Origin: Hyphomicrobiales bacterium
GTDB lineage: Bacteria; Pseudomonadota; Alphaproteobacteria; Rhizobiales; OSC116
Reading direction: 5' to 3'
Assembly: GCA_013214985.1 (NCBI GenBank)
Contig: JABSRY010000181.1
Span: 1-5,680 of the forward strand
DNA: 5,680 nucleotides
Shown: piece by piece, positions 1-5,680 of the stretch
Layout: each line of letters starts with the position of its first letter
Numbering within the stretch: position 1 is the stretch's first letter
Program-made: the position numbers and the translations under genes
Notes under the pieces: model-generated
Told to the model about the DNA's origin: nothing
Seen by the model: the letters and a program-made list of their open reading frames with translations, nothing else
The model's database searches: none

Positions 1-1
1 G

Positions 2-2473
2 CCCACACCACGTCGAAGTATAATTGAAAACACCGATTTTATGGCGGGTTTAAATGAACCACAAAAAGAAGCAGTGCTGTGCATTCAAGGGCCATTATTA
101 GTGCTTGCAGGTGCTGGAACAGGTAAAACACGGGTTCTTACCACGCGCATTACACACATATTAGCGCAAGCCAAAGCTTGGCCAAGCCAGTTATTGGTGG
201 TGACCTTTACCAACAAAGCCGCACGAGAAATGAGGCAACGTATCGCCGTGCAAATTGGCGATCAGGTGGATGACATGCAATGGTTGGGCACTTTTCATGC
301 GGTTACAGCCAAAATATTAAGGCGCCATGCCGAGCTTGTTGGTTTACGCTCTGACTTTACGATATTAGACCCTGATGACCAAATTAGAATGCTAAAAACC
401 ATAATACGCGCCGAAAATATTGACGAAAAAAAATGGCCTGCACGGGCTTTAGCCAATGCCATTGATAATTGGAAAAACCGTGGCTTACAACCCAAACAAG
501 TGCCCGAAAGTGAAGCCCATGATTACGCCGACGGCAAGGGTATTAAGCTTTATCAGACCTATCAAGACCGTTTGAAAATTGCTAATGCTGCCGATTTTGG
601 CGACATGTTAATTGAATGTTTGCGGTTGTTTCAAGAGCATGCCGATGTTTTGAAAATATACCAAAACCGTTTTAAATATATCATGATTGACGAATATCAA
701 GATACCAATATTGTGCAATATTTATGGCTGCGCCTACTGGCGGGCAACGGTAAAAACGCGCCGCAAAACATATGTTGCGTGGGGGATGATGACCAATCTA
801 TCTATGGTTGGCGTGGGGCAGAAGTTGAAAATATATTGCGTTTTGAAAAAGATTTTGACAGCGCTAAAATTGTTAGACTAGAAGAAAATTACCGCTCAAC
901 GGGGCATATATTAGCGGCGGCCTCTGGCGTTATTGCCAATAATGAAGATAGGCTTGGTAAAACTTTATTTTCTAAAAATGAGTTGGGCAACAAATTAGTT
1001 GTAAAATCTGTGTGGGATGGGGATGAAGAAGCCCGTAACATTTGCGAAAAAATTGAAGATTTTAGACAAGAAGGCACAAATTTAAACGAAATTGCCATAT
1101 TGGTCAGAACCAGTGGTTTAATGCGCGCCTTTGAAGATAGGCTTTCTATATTAGGCATTCCATATCGTTTAGTTGGTGGCCCAAAATTCTACGAACGGTC
1201 AGAAATTCGTGATGTTATTGCATATCTTTCGCTTATTCAAAACAAAGATAATGACATAAAATTTCAGCGGATAATTAATGTACCTAAGCGCGGCATTGGC
1301 GCATCGTCTTTAGCAAAAATGCAGCATTTCGCAAGAATGATTAATAAATCAATATTTAGTGCCGCGACTGAAATGACTAAGGATGATAATTTTCCGAGCC
1401 CTTTGCGCAAGAAAATTAAAAAAATTGTGCTGTCCCTGCCCTACGGCATAGAAAAAGAAAATGCCTTCGAAATAGCGTTGGGCAATGCTGCAAATAAATT
1501 AAAACCCAAAGAGGTTGAGCAGTTTAAGCTTTATGCCGAGAATAAAAATTTAAGCCCATTCATTGCAGCGCAAGATTTAATAAATAACGAGCCATTAAGT
1601 GGCAAATGTAAGGTTGAGCTGGGTAAATTAATTCAAAATTTTGAGCGTTGGCGCACCTTGGTTACAGAAATGCCGCATACCGATTTAGCCAAATTAATAT
1701 TTGAAGAAAGTGGTTATAACCAAATGTGGCAAGATGCCATCACTGCCGATGCACCAGGACGGCTTGAAAATTTGCAAGAATTAGTCGGTCAAATTGGGCA
1801 ATTTGGCTCTTTAGGGGAGTTTTTGGAGCATATTTCGTTGGTGATGGATGTTGACGAGCAAAAGTATAATTCTGAAATGGTTAGTTTAATGACCTTACAT
1901 GCCGTAAAAGGCCTAGAATTTGAAAAAGTTTTCCTGCCCGCATGGGAAGAAGGTCAATTTCCGCATCAGCGTGCTTTGGACGAGTCGGGTCAGAATGGGC
2001 TAGAAGAAGAAAGACGCCTCGCCTATGTAGCAATAACCCGCGCTAAAAACTATTGTTGGATTAGCTTTACCGCAAACCGCCTTGTGCATGGCCAATGGCA
2101 AAATAACTTGCCCTCTCGGTTTATTGATGAAGTGCCAATAGAAAATGCACAAATAGAACAAACGAATAGCCAATATGGCAATTATGCCAAGCAAAATGAT
2201 AGCTATTTTGGTGACGACCAAACTAGTGGTGGTGCCTATAATACGCCAGGTTGGCAACGCGCTCAAAATGCAAAAAAAGCCAGTAGCTATCAGTTTAACA
2301 ATGCGCGACAACCTGCCCTAAAAATCGAGAATGAATTTAACACGGGCGAGCGCGTTCATCATAGTAAATTTGGCTATGGTTATGTATTGGCCGCAGATGG
2401 CAGCCGCGTAGAAGTAGATTTCGATGGAGCAGGTCGCAAAAAAGTGGTGGCGTCTTTTTTAGAAACCACTTAA
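2..2473 (+). CDS. uvrD: UvrD/PcrA-type ATP-dependent DNA helicase (SF1A), 5' end outside window
   Basis: A superfamily 1 3'-5' DNA helicase used in nucleotide excision and mismatch repair and in clearing blocked forks. Numbering from the ATG at 41, the motifs run in order: Walker A AGAGTGKT (23-30), motif Ia VVTFTNKAAREM (53-64), Walker B/motif II MIDEYQDTN (215-223), motif III VGDDDQSIYGWRGA (247-260), motif IV EENYRST (281-287), motif V TLHAVKGLEFEKVF (618-631), motif VI EEERRLAYVAITRAK (655-669). A polar, probably disordered linker (about 700-765) leads to the C-terminal PcrA/UvrD-type small beta domain (GERVHHSKFGYGYV). The frame is open to the left edge (PTPRRSIIENTDF before the Met), and no Shine-Dalgarno precedes 41. 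Alphaproteobacterial UvrDs usually carry residues before the GLN..Q Q-motif, so the true start is probably upstream. The region between RGIG (417) and MPHT (about 540) is roughly 65-70 residues longer than in E. coli UvrD and looks internally repeated. prmA follows at 33 bases. Confidence 0.95.
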   Translation, partial: PTPRRSIIENTDFMAGLNEPQKEAVLCIQGPLLVLAGAGTGKTRVLTTRITHILAQAKAWPSQLLVVTFTNKAAREMRQRIAVQIGDQVDDMQWLGTFHAVTAKILRRHAELVGLRSDFTILDPDDQIRMLKTIIRAENIDEKKWPARALANAIDNWKNRGLQPKQVPESEAHDYADGKGIKLYQTYQDRLKIANAADFGDMLIECLRLFQEHADVLKIYQNRFKYIMIDEYQDTNIVQYLWLRLLAGNGKNAPQNICCVGDDDQSIYGWRGAEVENILRFEKDFDSAKIVRLEENYRSTGHILAAASGVIANNEDRLGKTLFSKNELGNKLVVKSVWDGDEEARNICEKIEDFRQEGTNLNEIAILVRTSGLMRAFEDRLSILGIPYRLVGGPKFYERSEIRDVIAYLSLIQNKDNDIKFQRIINVPKRGIGASSLAKMQHFARMINKSIFSAATEMTKDDNFPSPLRKKIKKIVLSLPYGIEKENAFEIALGNAANKLKPKEVEQFKLYAENKNLSPFIAAQDLINNEPLSGKCKVELGKLIQNFERWRTLVTEMPHTDLAKLIFEESGYNQMWQDAITADAPGRLENLQELVGQIGQFGSLGEFLEHISLVMDVDEQKYNSEMVSLMTLHAVKGLEFEKVFLPAWEEGQFPHQRALDESGQNGLEEERRLAYVAITRAKNYCWISFTANRLVHGQWQNNLPSRFIDEVPIENAQIEQTNSQYGNYAKQNDSYFGDDQTSGGAYNTPGWQRAQNAKKASSYQFNNARQPALKIENEFNTGERVHHSKFGYGYVLAADGSRVEVDFDGAGRKKVVASFLETT

Positions 2474-2506
2474 ACACCTGCAAAACTAACAAAAGAAGCA
2501 AGCAAT

Positions 2507-3385
2507 ATGGAAGAAGCAAAGTTTTACGTTCAATGCATTGTTAAAAAAACAATTTCTGAGCAATATGCTAATATTATAGAGCAGGCCACATGGCCAGAAG
2601 CCATGAGCATCACCTGGTTTGAAACCCACGACGAAAGTCAAGAGTGGGATTTGCGGGCTTATTATGAATTTGTGCCTAAAATAGACGAAGTGAACAAGCT
2701 TTTTACTGACCAAGGCTTAGCGCCGTTAGACATTAAAATTATTAGTTTGGATCAAAATACCAATTGGGTGGCAGAAAGCTTAACCGCGCTTGCGCCAATT
2801 CAGGCAGGTCGGTTTTTCTTACATGGGCAGCATGATAAAGAAAAATGCCCAAAATCTGCTATATCACTACAAATTGATGCCAATTTAGCGTTTGGCACTG
2901 GCCACCATGGCACAACCAAAGGCTGCCTAATTGCACTTGATAAATTGCTCCATATTGGGGCTTATAAAAATGCCATTGACCTTGGCACGGGCACAGGTTT
3001 ATTGGCCATCGCCGCCGCAAAAGTTTTAAAAAACCAAGTAATCGCGACCGATATAGACCCTGTCGCAACCCTGATTACTAAAGAAAATGCCATTATAAAT
3101 AATGTTAGTAATTTAATAAAACCCATTACAGCTAAAGGGTTTAACCACCCAGAACTGCGAAAGTCTGCACCTTATGATTTGATAATTGCGAATATATTAG
3201 CCAAGCCACTAACCACCATGGCGGTTGATATTCGCAAAAATATTACATCGGGTGGGTCACTTATTTTATCTGGCTTACTGGGCACCCAAGCCAATTGGGT
3301 TTCTGCTTATTTTAAAGCCCAAGGTTTTAACGAAGTTGATCGCAAAATAATTGATGAATGGGCAACCTTAATATTCACCATTTAG
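2507..3385 (+). CDS. prmA: Ribosomal protein L11 methyltransferase
   Basis: PrmA uses S-adenosylmethionine to trimethylate amino groups of ribosomal protein L11 in the cytoplasm. The 292 residues match the usual family length (about 290). The N-terminal third (about 1-110) is the substrate-recognition domain. It is followed by the PrmA signature AFGTGHHGTTKGCL (128-141), SAM motif I DLGTGTG (158-164), the acidic ribose-contact motif TDIDP (181-185), and the catalytic-region motif IIANILAKPL with Asn229. The start at 2507 is supported by a weak purine-rich site AAGAAG (2493-2498) and by the correct family length. It lies 33 bases behind the helicase stop with no terminator between, so co-transcription is likely. 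The hairpin at 3394-3423 ends the unit. Nothing appears damaged. L11 methylation is non-essential in E. coli, and the identification itself is secure. Confidence 0.96.
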   Translation: MEEAKFYVQCIVKKTISEQYANIIEQATWPEAMSITWFETHDESQEWDLRAYYEFVPKIDEVNKLFTDQGLAPLDIKIISLDQNTNWVAESLTALAPIQAGRFFLHGQHDKEKCPKSAISLQIDANLAFGTGHHGTTKGCLIALDKLLHIGAYKNAIDLGTGTGLLAIAAAKVLKNQVIATDIDPVATLITKENAIINNVSNLIKPITAKGFNHPELRKSAPYDLIIANILAKPLTTMAVDIRKNITSGGSLILSGLLGTQANWVSAYFKAQGFNEVDRKIIDEWATLIFTI

Positions 3386-3393
3386 GCAAATAA

Positions 3394-3423
3394 AAACCCT
3401 CTACCAAATATGGAAGAGGGTTT
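3394..3423. terminator. Bidirectional intrinsic terminator between prmA and the small minus-strand genes
   Basis: The arms AAACCCTCT (3394-3402) and AGAGGGTTT (3415-3423) pair perfectly. Inside them are an A-A mismatch, two further C-G pairs (3404-3405 with 3412-3413), and a six-base loop AAATAT. On the minus strand the hairpin is followed by a good T tract (GGGTTTTTATTT). On the plus strand the tail is weaker (TTTAATCTTA). It begins 8 bases after the prmA stop. It therefore probably ends both prmA and the converging small-gene transcript, and works best for the latter. Confidence 0.85.
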
Positions 3424-3562
3424 AATCTTAACTCAATTGCTAAATAATATTTTACTTTTCTAATCTTCATTCAATTTCTTGAACGCATCTTAGTGTAGGA
3501 AGTCCACTTAGGTTTATTTCGAGGTTAAATTCGAAGATAAGAAAGTGGTTAATATTACTGCC
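3424..3562 (-). other. Non-coding 3' region of the small-gene transcript
   Basis: These 139 bases separate the stop of the 56-residue gene from the shared terminator. I find no supportable reading frame on either strand. The only structures noticed are weak: TTCGA/TCGAA arms around 3518-3535, and an imperfect CTTAGTG/CACTTAG pair around 3489-3511. On the minus strand it would be a fairly long 3' untranslated region, where a small RNA could reside, but the sequence gives no direct proof. Confidence 0.4.
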
Positions 3563-3733
3563 TTAGAATGGACGGTAGCTTTTTGTGATATAATTTGCTA
3601 CATGCCGACGGGCTCGCGCTTCTTGAGACTGAACAAATGCAATTCCAACTACTTTAAGAAAGTTTGCGATCTTAATTGAAACAGTTGAAGTTGTGTTTGT
3701 TTCCATTGCGTCATTATTAGTAATATATGCCAT
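3563..3733 (-). CDS. Small conserved-looking protein of unknown function, 56 residues
   Basis: Function not recognised. Reading from the ATG at 3733 gives 56 residues: a polar Thr/Asn-rich start (MAYITNNDAMETNTTSTVS), a hydrophobic or amphipathic helix (KIANFLKVVGIAFVQS, 21-36), then an Arg-rich helix (QEARARRHVANYITKSYRPF, 37-56). The AAAGGA site at 3741-3746 sits 7 bases before the ATG, exactly as in the neighbouring DUF1127 gene, and strongly supports real translation. The MAYITN opening resembles that of many small alphaproteobacterial DUF1127-type proteins, and the basic C-terminal helix would suit RNA or membrane contact; both points are inference. It lies 57 bases downstream of the DUF1127 reading frame on the same strand, so they probably share a transcript ending at the hairpin at 3394-3423. 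The gene is too short for many gene finders. Confidence 0.75.
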   Translation of the reverse strand: MAYITNNDAMETNTTSTVSIKIANFLKVVGIAFVQSQEARARRHVANYITKSYRPF

Positions 3734-3740
3734 GTTTAGA

Positions 3741-3746
3741 TCCTTT
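3741..3746 (-). promoter_or_regulatory. Ribosome binding site AAAGGA of the 56-residue gene
   Basis: AAAGGA read on the minus strand lies 7 bases upstream of the ATG at 3733. It fixes the start of this very small gene, and motif and spacing are identical to those of the DUF1127 gene upstream. Confidence 0.75.
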
Positions 3747-3790
3747 CAGTAGATCGAGTTTCATTATTCAAAAAATTTAATGGGTAAGCT

Positions 3791-3970
3791 CTAGAATTGG
3801 CCCCAAACTTTACCATGTACGTCGCTACGAGATACGCCAATATCAGCCAACATACGGTCGTCTAGTTTAAGCAATTCTTTTTCTGCACGACGAAGTTTAG
3901 CAGTTTCGATTTATTTTGCGTAGATACCGCGTAGTGTTTTTGTTTTTAGTGTTTTAGCTTGGATAGTCAT
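3791..3970 (-). pseudogene. DUF1127 family small protein, interrupted by an in-frame stop
   Basis: From the ATG at 3970 (minus strand) there are 60 codons including the final TAG at 3793-3791. Codon 20 is TAA (3913-3911). The first 19 residues are basic (MTIQAKTLKTKTLRGIYAK). The part after the stop is a clear DUF1127 (YjiS-like) core: basic RRAEKELLKL, then DDRMLADIGVSRSDV, then HGKVWGQF. The reading frame is otherwise intact and total length (59 residues) fits the family. DUF1127 proteins in alphaproteobacteria are Arg-rich, and several are linked to RNA binding, stress or nutrient responses. A single base at 3913 would restore a sense codon (CAA Gln or AAA Lys). The site is AAAGGA (3978-3983), 7 bases from the ATG. 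Possibilities are a recent nonsense mutation, a sequencing error, or a deliberately short peptide. Restart after the stop would need a TTG at codon 33 or the late ATG at codon 40, so an active product from it is unlikely. Confidence 0.85.
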
Positions 3971-3977
3971 TTTTCAT

Positions 3978-3983
3978 TCCTTT
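3978..3983 (-). promoter_or_regulatory. Ribosome binding site AAAGGA of the DUF1127 gene
   Basis: AAAGGA on the minus strand is 7 bases upstream of the ATG at 3970. The intact site shows that the gene was translated recently, despite the stop at codon 20. Confidence 0.75.
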
Positions 3984-4030
3984 AACTGTCTAAGTGTTAT
4001 GAAAGCGTGTTGCTCTCGTTTGATGATTTG

Positions 4031-4059
4031 AATATAGCGAATGCTTGTATAACTTAAAA
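4031..4059 (-). promoter_or_regulatory. Candidate sigma-70-type promoter for the small minus-strand genes
   Basis: On the minus strand, TTTTAA (4059-4054) and TATATT (4036-4031) are separated by 17 bases. Transcription would start near 4024, giving an untranslated leader of about 54 bases before the ATG at 3970. The -35 match is poor and the region is AT-rich, so this is a candidate only. Confidence 0.3.
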
Positions 4060-4135
4060 GCGGAGTTAGCAAAATGCAGCCATGCGTTTATTGCATACCA
4101 CACGTCATATTTTCTTCACAATGCTTTAATATTCG

Positions 4136-4149
4136 TTGCTTTTAAGCAA
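4136..4149. repeat. Short inverted repeat TTGCTT-TT-AAGCAA, possible operator
   Basis: Perfect 6-base arms with a two-base centre overlap the candidate -35 of the hydrolase promoter. The second arm belongs to a local near-repeat (TTTTAAGCAA then TTTTAAGGCAA, 4140-4160). A regulator binding here could block the promoter, but nothing else in the sequence identifies one. Confidence 0.3.
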
Positions 4150-4164
4150 TTTTAAGGCAATAAT
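4136..4164 (+). promoter_or_regulatory. Candidate promoter for the hydrolase-nitrilase operon
   Basis: TTGCTT (4136-4141) and AATAAT (4159-4164) have a 17-base spacer. The start point would be near 4171, about 37 bases before the ATG at 4208. It is the best plus-strand match I see in the 237-base divergent region 3971-4207, which otherwise shows no gene. If transcription starts here, the earlier TTG at 4136 cannot be the translation start. Confidence 0.3.
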
Positions 4165-4207
4165 TTGGCGAAATATCGACTTTAGTAAACCATTTATATT
4201 GAGCATT

Positions 4208-5044
4208 ATGTTTAAATCAATCTTCGTATTTTTAATTAGCACATTATCTAAAATAGCGCCCGCATTGGGTGCCAAAATAGCCGTTGAACTGTTTAGTCGG
4301 CCAAAACGCTTTGACCGAACCCTTGAAGAAAAGGCATTGTTTAAAGATGCCAAACAAATAAAATTTAGCTCAGGACGAATAGCCAATCAGTGGTCAAATA
4401 ACTTTGATGCTAAGCAGCCCATTGCCCTTATGATACATGGGTGGGAATCACGCGGCACGACCTTTCATAAATTAATTAGATCATTAGTTGCAAAAAACTA
4501 TAGAGTAATTACTTGGAATGCCCCAGCACATGGCGCATCCCCTGGCAATAAAACCAATTTGTTAGAAATGACCTTTGCATTGGCCGAAGACCTAAAACAG
4601 GAATACATAACACCCGATGCAATTGTTGGGCATAGTATGGGTGGGGCAATCATAGGGTTATTAAGCAAATTAATGAGTTTGCCAAAATCTGTTACCATTA
4701 TTTCTTGCCCGACCGATATTACGGGCATTTTTAAACGATATTTTGATTTGATTAAGGTTAGCAAAAGATCTCAGACACTTATATTGGAACATATTAACAA
4801 CCTTAGCCAATATAATATAGATGATATGAGCCTAGTAAACTTGACTATTTATAAACAAAGTTCGGTACTCATTATTCATGATAAGAACGACAAAGAAATA
4901 CCTTATTCTGACTTTTTGGCGTTAAAAAACAAGTGGCAAGGTGGCGAATTTTTGAGCACCGAAGGTTTGGGACACAGACGCATATTAAGAGATGACGCTT
5001 TGGTTGAAAAAATCACTAACCATATTCTAACCCTTTATAAATGA
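4208..5044 (+). CDS. Alpha/beta hydrolase fold protein with complete catalytic triad
   Basis: A 278-residue alpha/beta hydrolase, probably an esterase or related enzyme; its substrate cannot be read from the sequence. After an amphipathic or hydrophobic N-terminus (MFKSIFVFLISTLSKIAPAL), it shows the oxyanion-hole motif MIHGWE (His77-Glu80), a DAPAHG-like turn WNAPAHGASPG (about 101-111), the nucleophile elbow GHSMGG with Ser143, an acid loop IIHDKNDKEIP (Asp228 the likely triad acid), and the His motif GLGHRRIL with His256. The triad is therefore complete. The ATG at 4208 is preferred over a TTG at 4136, because the extra 24 residues have no family character and neither start has a strong ribosome binding site; TGAGC just before 4208 is the only weak one. 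The nitrilase-type gene starts 6 bases after its stop, suggesting an operon and perhaps consecutive ester and amide hydrolysis. The N-terminal helix could associate with membrane; I see no clear signal peptide. Confidence 0.88.
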   Translation: MFKSIFVFLISTLSKIAPALGAKIAVELFSRPKRFDRTLEEKALFKDAKQIKFSSGRIANQWSNNFDAKQPIALMIHGWESRGTTFHKLIRSLVAKNYRVITWNAPAHGASPGNKTNLLEMTFALAEDLKQEYITPDAIVGHSMGGAIIGLLSKLMSLPKSVTIISCPTDITGIFKRYFDLIKVSKRSQTLILEHINNLSQYNIDDMSLVNLTIYKQSSVLIIHDKNDKEIPYSDFLALKNKWQGGEFLSTEGLGHRRILRDDALVEKITNHILTLYK

Positions 5045-5050
5045 GACTGA

Positions 5051-5515
5051 ATGATGAAAATTTGTCTTGTACAATATAAAGCCATTAAGGCCGATATCGA
5101 CGAAAATATAAAACTTCATATCGATTTTATCAATCAAGCCATTGAGACAAATTCCAATATTATTATCTTCCCTGAATTATCAATTACTGGGTACCATCCC
5201 AGCATAGCAAAACAATTGGCAACCAATGAAAACGACGTTCGTTTTAAAGTGTTTCAAACATTAGCAAATATGCATAAAATTACCATTTGCATTGGTGCAC
5301 CGATTAAAACATACAACAAACCTAATATTGGTTTAATGATTTTTAGTCCTAATCAGAAACCATATGCTTACCTTAAAACTCGTTTAGCCCCTAGCGAAAT
5401 TAACATGTTTGATAGCGGTGAAAATAAAACAATTACTTTACGTGGTTATAAAAATATAGCATTGGCAATCTGCTATGAATGTGAGGTAGTCCCCAATAAT
5501 GAGACAGTGACTTAA
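5051..5515 (+). pseudogene. Carbon-nitrogen hydrolase (nitrilase superfamily), truncated by an insertion sequence
   Basis: The family hydrolyses amides or nitriles through a Glu-Lys-Cys triad. All three are present: Glu42 in IFPELSITGY, Lys109 in YLKTRLAPSE, and Cys141 in LAICYEC. The N-terminus MKICLVQYKAI is the usual first beta strand. Intact members have about 250-300 residues. Here the frame stops at 154, and roughly the last 10 residues (from Glu145) are probably read from insertion-sequence DNA, so the C-terminal half of the fold and its dimer surface are missing. The product is very likely inactive. Translation may begin at 5051 or at the adjacent ATG at 5054. No strong ribosome binding site is seen, so coupling to the hydrolase, which ends 6 bases upstream, is plausible. 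The rest of the gene may lie beyond the insertion, outside the window. The substrate is unknown. Confidence 0.88.
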
Positions 5516-5531
5516 GCTACAATTTTTGCTT

Positions 5532-5550
5532 GACTGGTTTTTAACCGGAC
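5532..5550 (+). other. Hairpin in the insertion-sequence leader
   Basis: GACTGGTT and AACCGGAC pair around a TTT loop with one A-A mismatch and one T-G wobble. The structure lies immediately before the orfA ribosome binding site. Some insertion sequences carry leader structures that limit translation from transcripts entering from outside, and this could be one; that role is inference. Confidence 0.4.
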
Positions 5551-5557
5551 GAGGAAA
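5551..5557 (+). promoter_or_regulatory. Ribosome binding site GAGGAAA of the transposase orfA
   Basis: GAGGAAA lies 7 bases before the ATG at 5565 (10 from the end of its GAGG core). It is the strongest purine-rich site on the plus strand of the window, and it fixes the orfA start. Confidence 0.65.
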
Positions 5558-5564
5558 ACAAGAA

Positions 5565-5680
5565 ATGTCTAAACGTAAGAACCATAATTCAGCTTTTAAA
5601 GCACGTGTTGCTTTGGAAGCTATAAAGGGCGAACAAACTATCACGGAGCTAGCCAGTCGTTTTGGCGTGCACCCCACGCA
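5565..5680 (+). CDS. IS3-family transposase OrfA, N-terminal part
   Basis: The first 38 residues (MSKRKNHNSAFKARVALEAI, then KGEQTITELASRFGVHPT) match the N-terminal helix-turn-helix domain of IS3-family OrfA (HTH_Tnp_1 type). It carries the family's typical FKA.VALEAIKGE and ELA..F.VHP patterns. OrfA binds the element's ends. In IS3 elements orfA is usually joined to the catalytic orfB by a -1 frameshift, which cannot be seen here because the window ends. The start is set by GAGGAAA at 5551. The gene is incomplete at its 3' end only because of the window. Confidence 0.9.
   Translation, partial: MSKRKNHNSAFKARVALEAIKGEQTITELASRFGVHPT

Larger units (their letters stand above)
5482..5680 (+). 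mobile_element. IS3-family insertion sequence, left part only
   Basis: An IS3-type orfA begins at 5565, and homology to the nitrilase family ends just past 5482. IS3-family ends normally start with TG, and TGAGGTAGTCCCC begins at 5482, so I place the left end there. That boundary is an inference, because the right inverted repeat and the target duplication are outside the window. The element points in the same direction as the disrupted gene, and its first bases supply that gene's premature stop (5513-5515). Confidence 0.75.

Noticed and set aside
2000..2311. Minus-strand 103-codon frame with a hydrophobic, membrane-like translation
   Set aside because: It lies wholly opposite the helicase C-terminal part, which includes conserved motif VI, and has no ribosome binding site; the hydrophobicity is a by-product of the antisense of polar codons.
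3489..3535. Weak inverted repeats considered as a structured RNA or a third decayed small gene
   Set aside because: The arms are short or imperfect, and none of the reading frames continues a DUF1127-like sequence.
4074..4096. ATGCA/TGCAT inverted repeat in the divergent intergenic region
   Set aside because: Five-base arms with a 13-base gap are expected by chance in AT-rich DNA, and it does not overlap either candidate promoter.
4136..4207. TTG at 4136 as the hydrolase start
   Set aside because: The 24 extra residues do not look like the family, there is no ribosome binding site, and the bases double as the best promoter candidate.
4126..4386. Minus-strand 86-codon frame overlapping the hydrolase start
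   Set aside because: It has no recognisable domain and is antisense to the conserved hydrolase N-terminus; no ribosome binding site supports it.
5438..5677. Minus-strand 79-codon frame across the nitrilase-IS junction
   Set aside because: It spans two unrelated DNA segments joined by transposition and is antisense to orfA.

Overview
The window looks like chromosomal DNA from a low-GC alphaproteobacterium, perhaps 40% GC by eye. Three things suggest this: the wording of the UvrD-type helicase, the uvrD-prmA gene order, and a small DUF1127-type gene. I cannot name a genus.

Layout. Positions 2-2473 (+) hold a UvrD/PcrA-family DNA helicase. Its reading frame is open to the left edge, so its true start is outside the window. 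After a 33-base gap comes prmA (2507-3385, +), the ribosomal protein L11 methyltransferase. A hairpin at 3394-3423 closes this unit and can also terminate transcription arriving from the opposite strand. Converging on it from the right are two very small minus-strand genes. One is a DUF1127 gene broken by an in-frame TAA (3791-3970). Downstream of it is an intact 56-codon gene (3563-3733). Each has the same AAAGGA ribosome binding site 7 bases from its ATG. A 237-base divergent intergenic region (3971-4207) carries candidate promoters in both directions. Beyond it, on the plus strand, an alpha/beta hydrolase (4208-5044) is followed after 6 bases by a nitrilase-superfamily amidohydrolase (from 5051). 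The amidohydrolase is cut off just past its catalytic cysteine by the left end of an IS3-type insertion sequence. The orfA of that element starts at 5565 and runs off the right edge.

How the genes work together. The helicase and PrmA are housekeeping functions, probably co-transcribed. The two small minus-strand genes look like a separate short transcript, possibly regulatory or stress-related by analogy with DUF1127 proteins. The hydrolase and the broken amidohydrolase look like a two-gene operon whose second step is lost through transposition. I see no defence system, CRISPR array, tRNA or rRNA, and no clear evidence of a new multi-gene system. The most notable oddities are an apparent internal repeat in the helicase, the stop codon inside the DUF1127 gene, and the insertion into the nitrilase gene.
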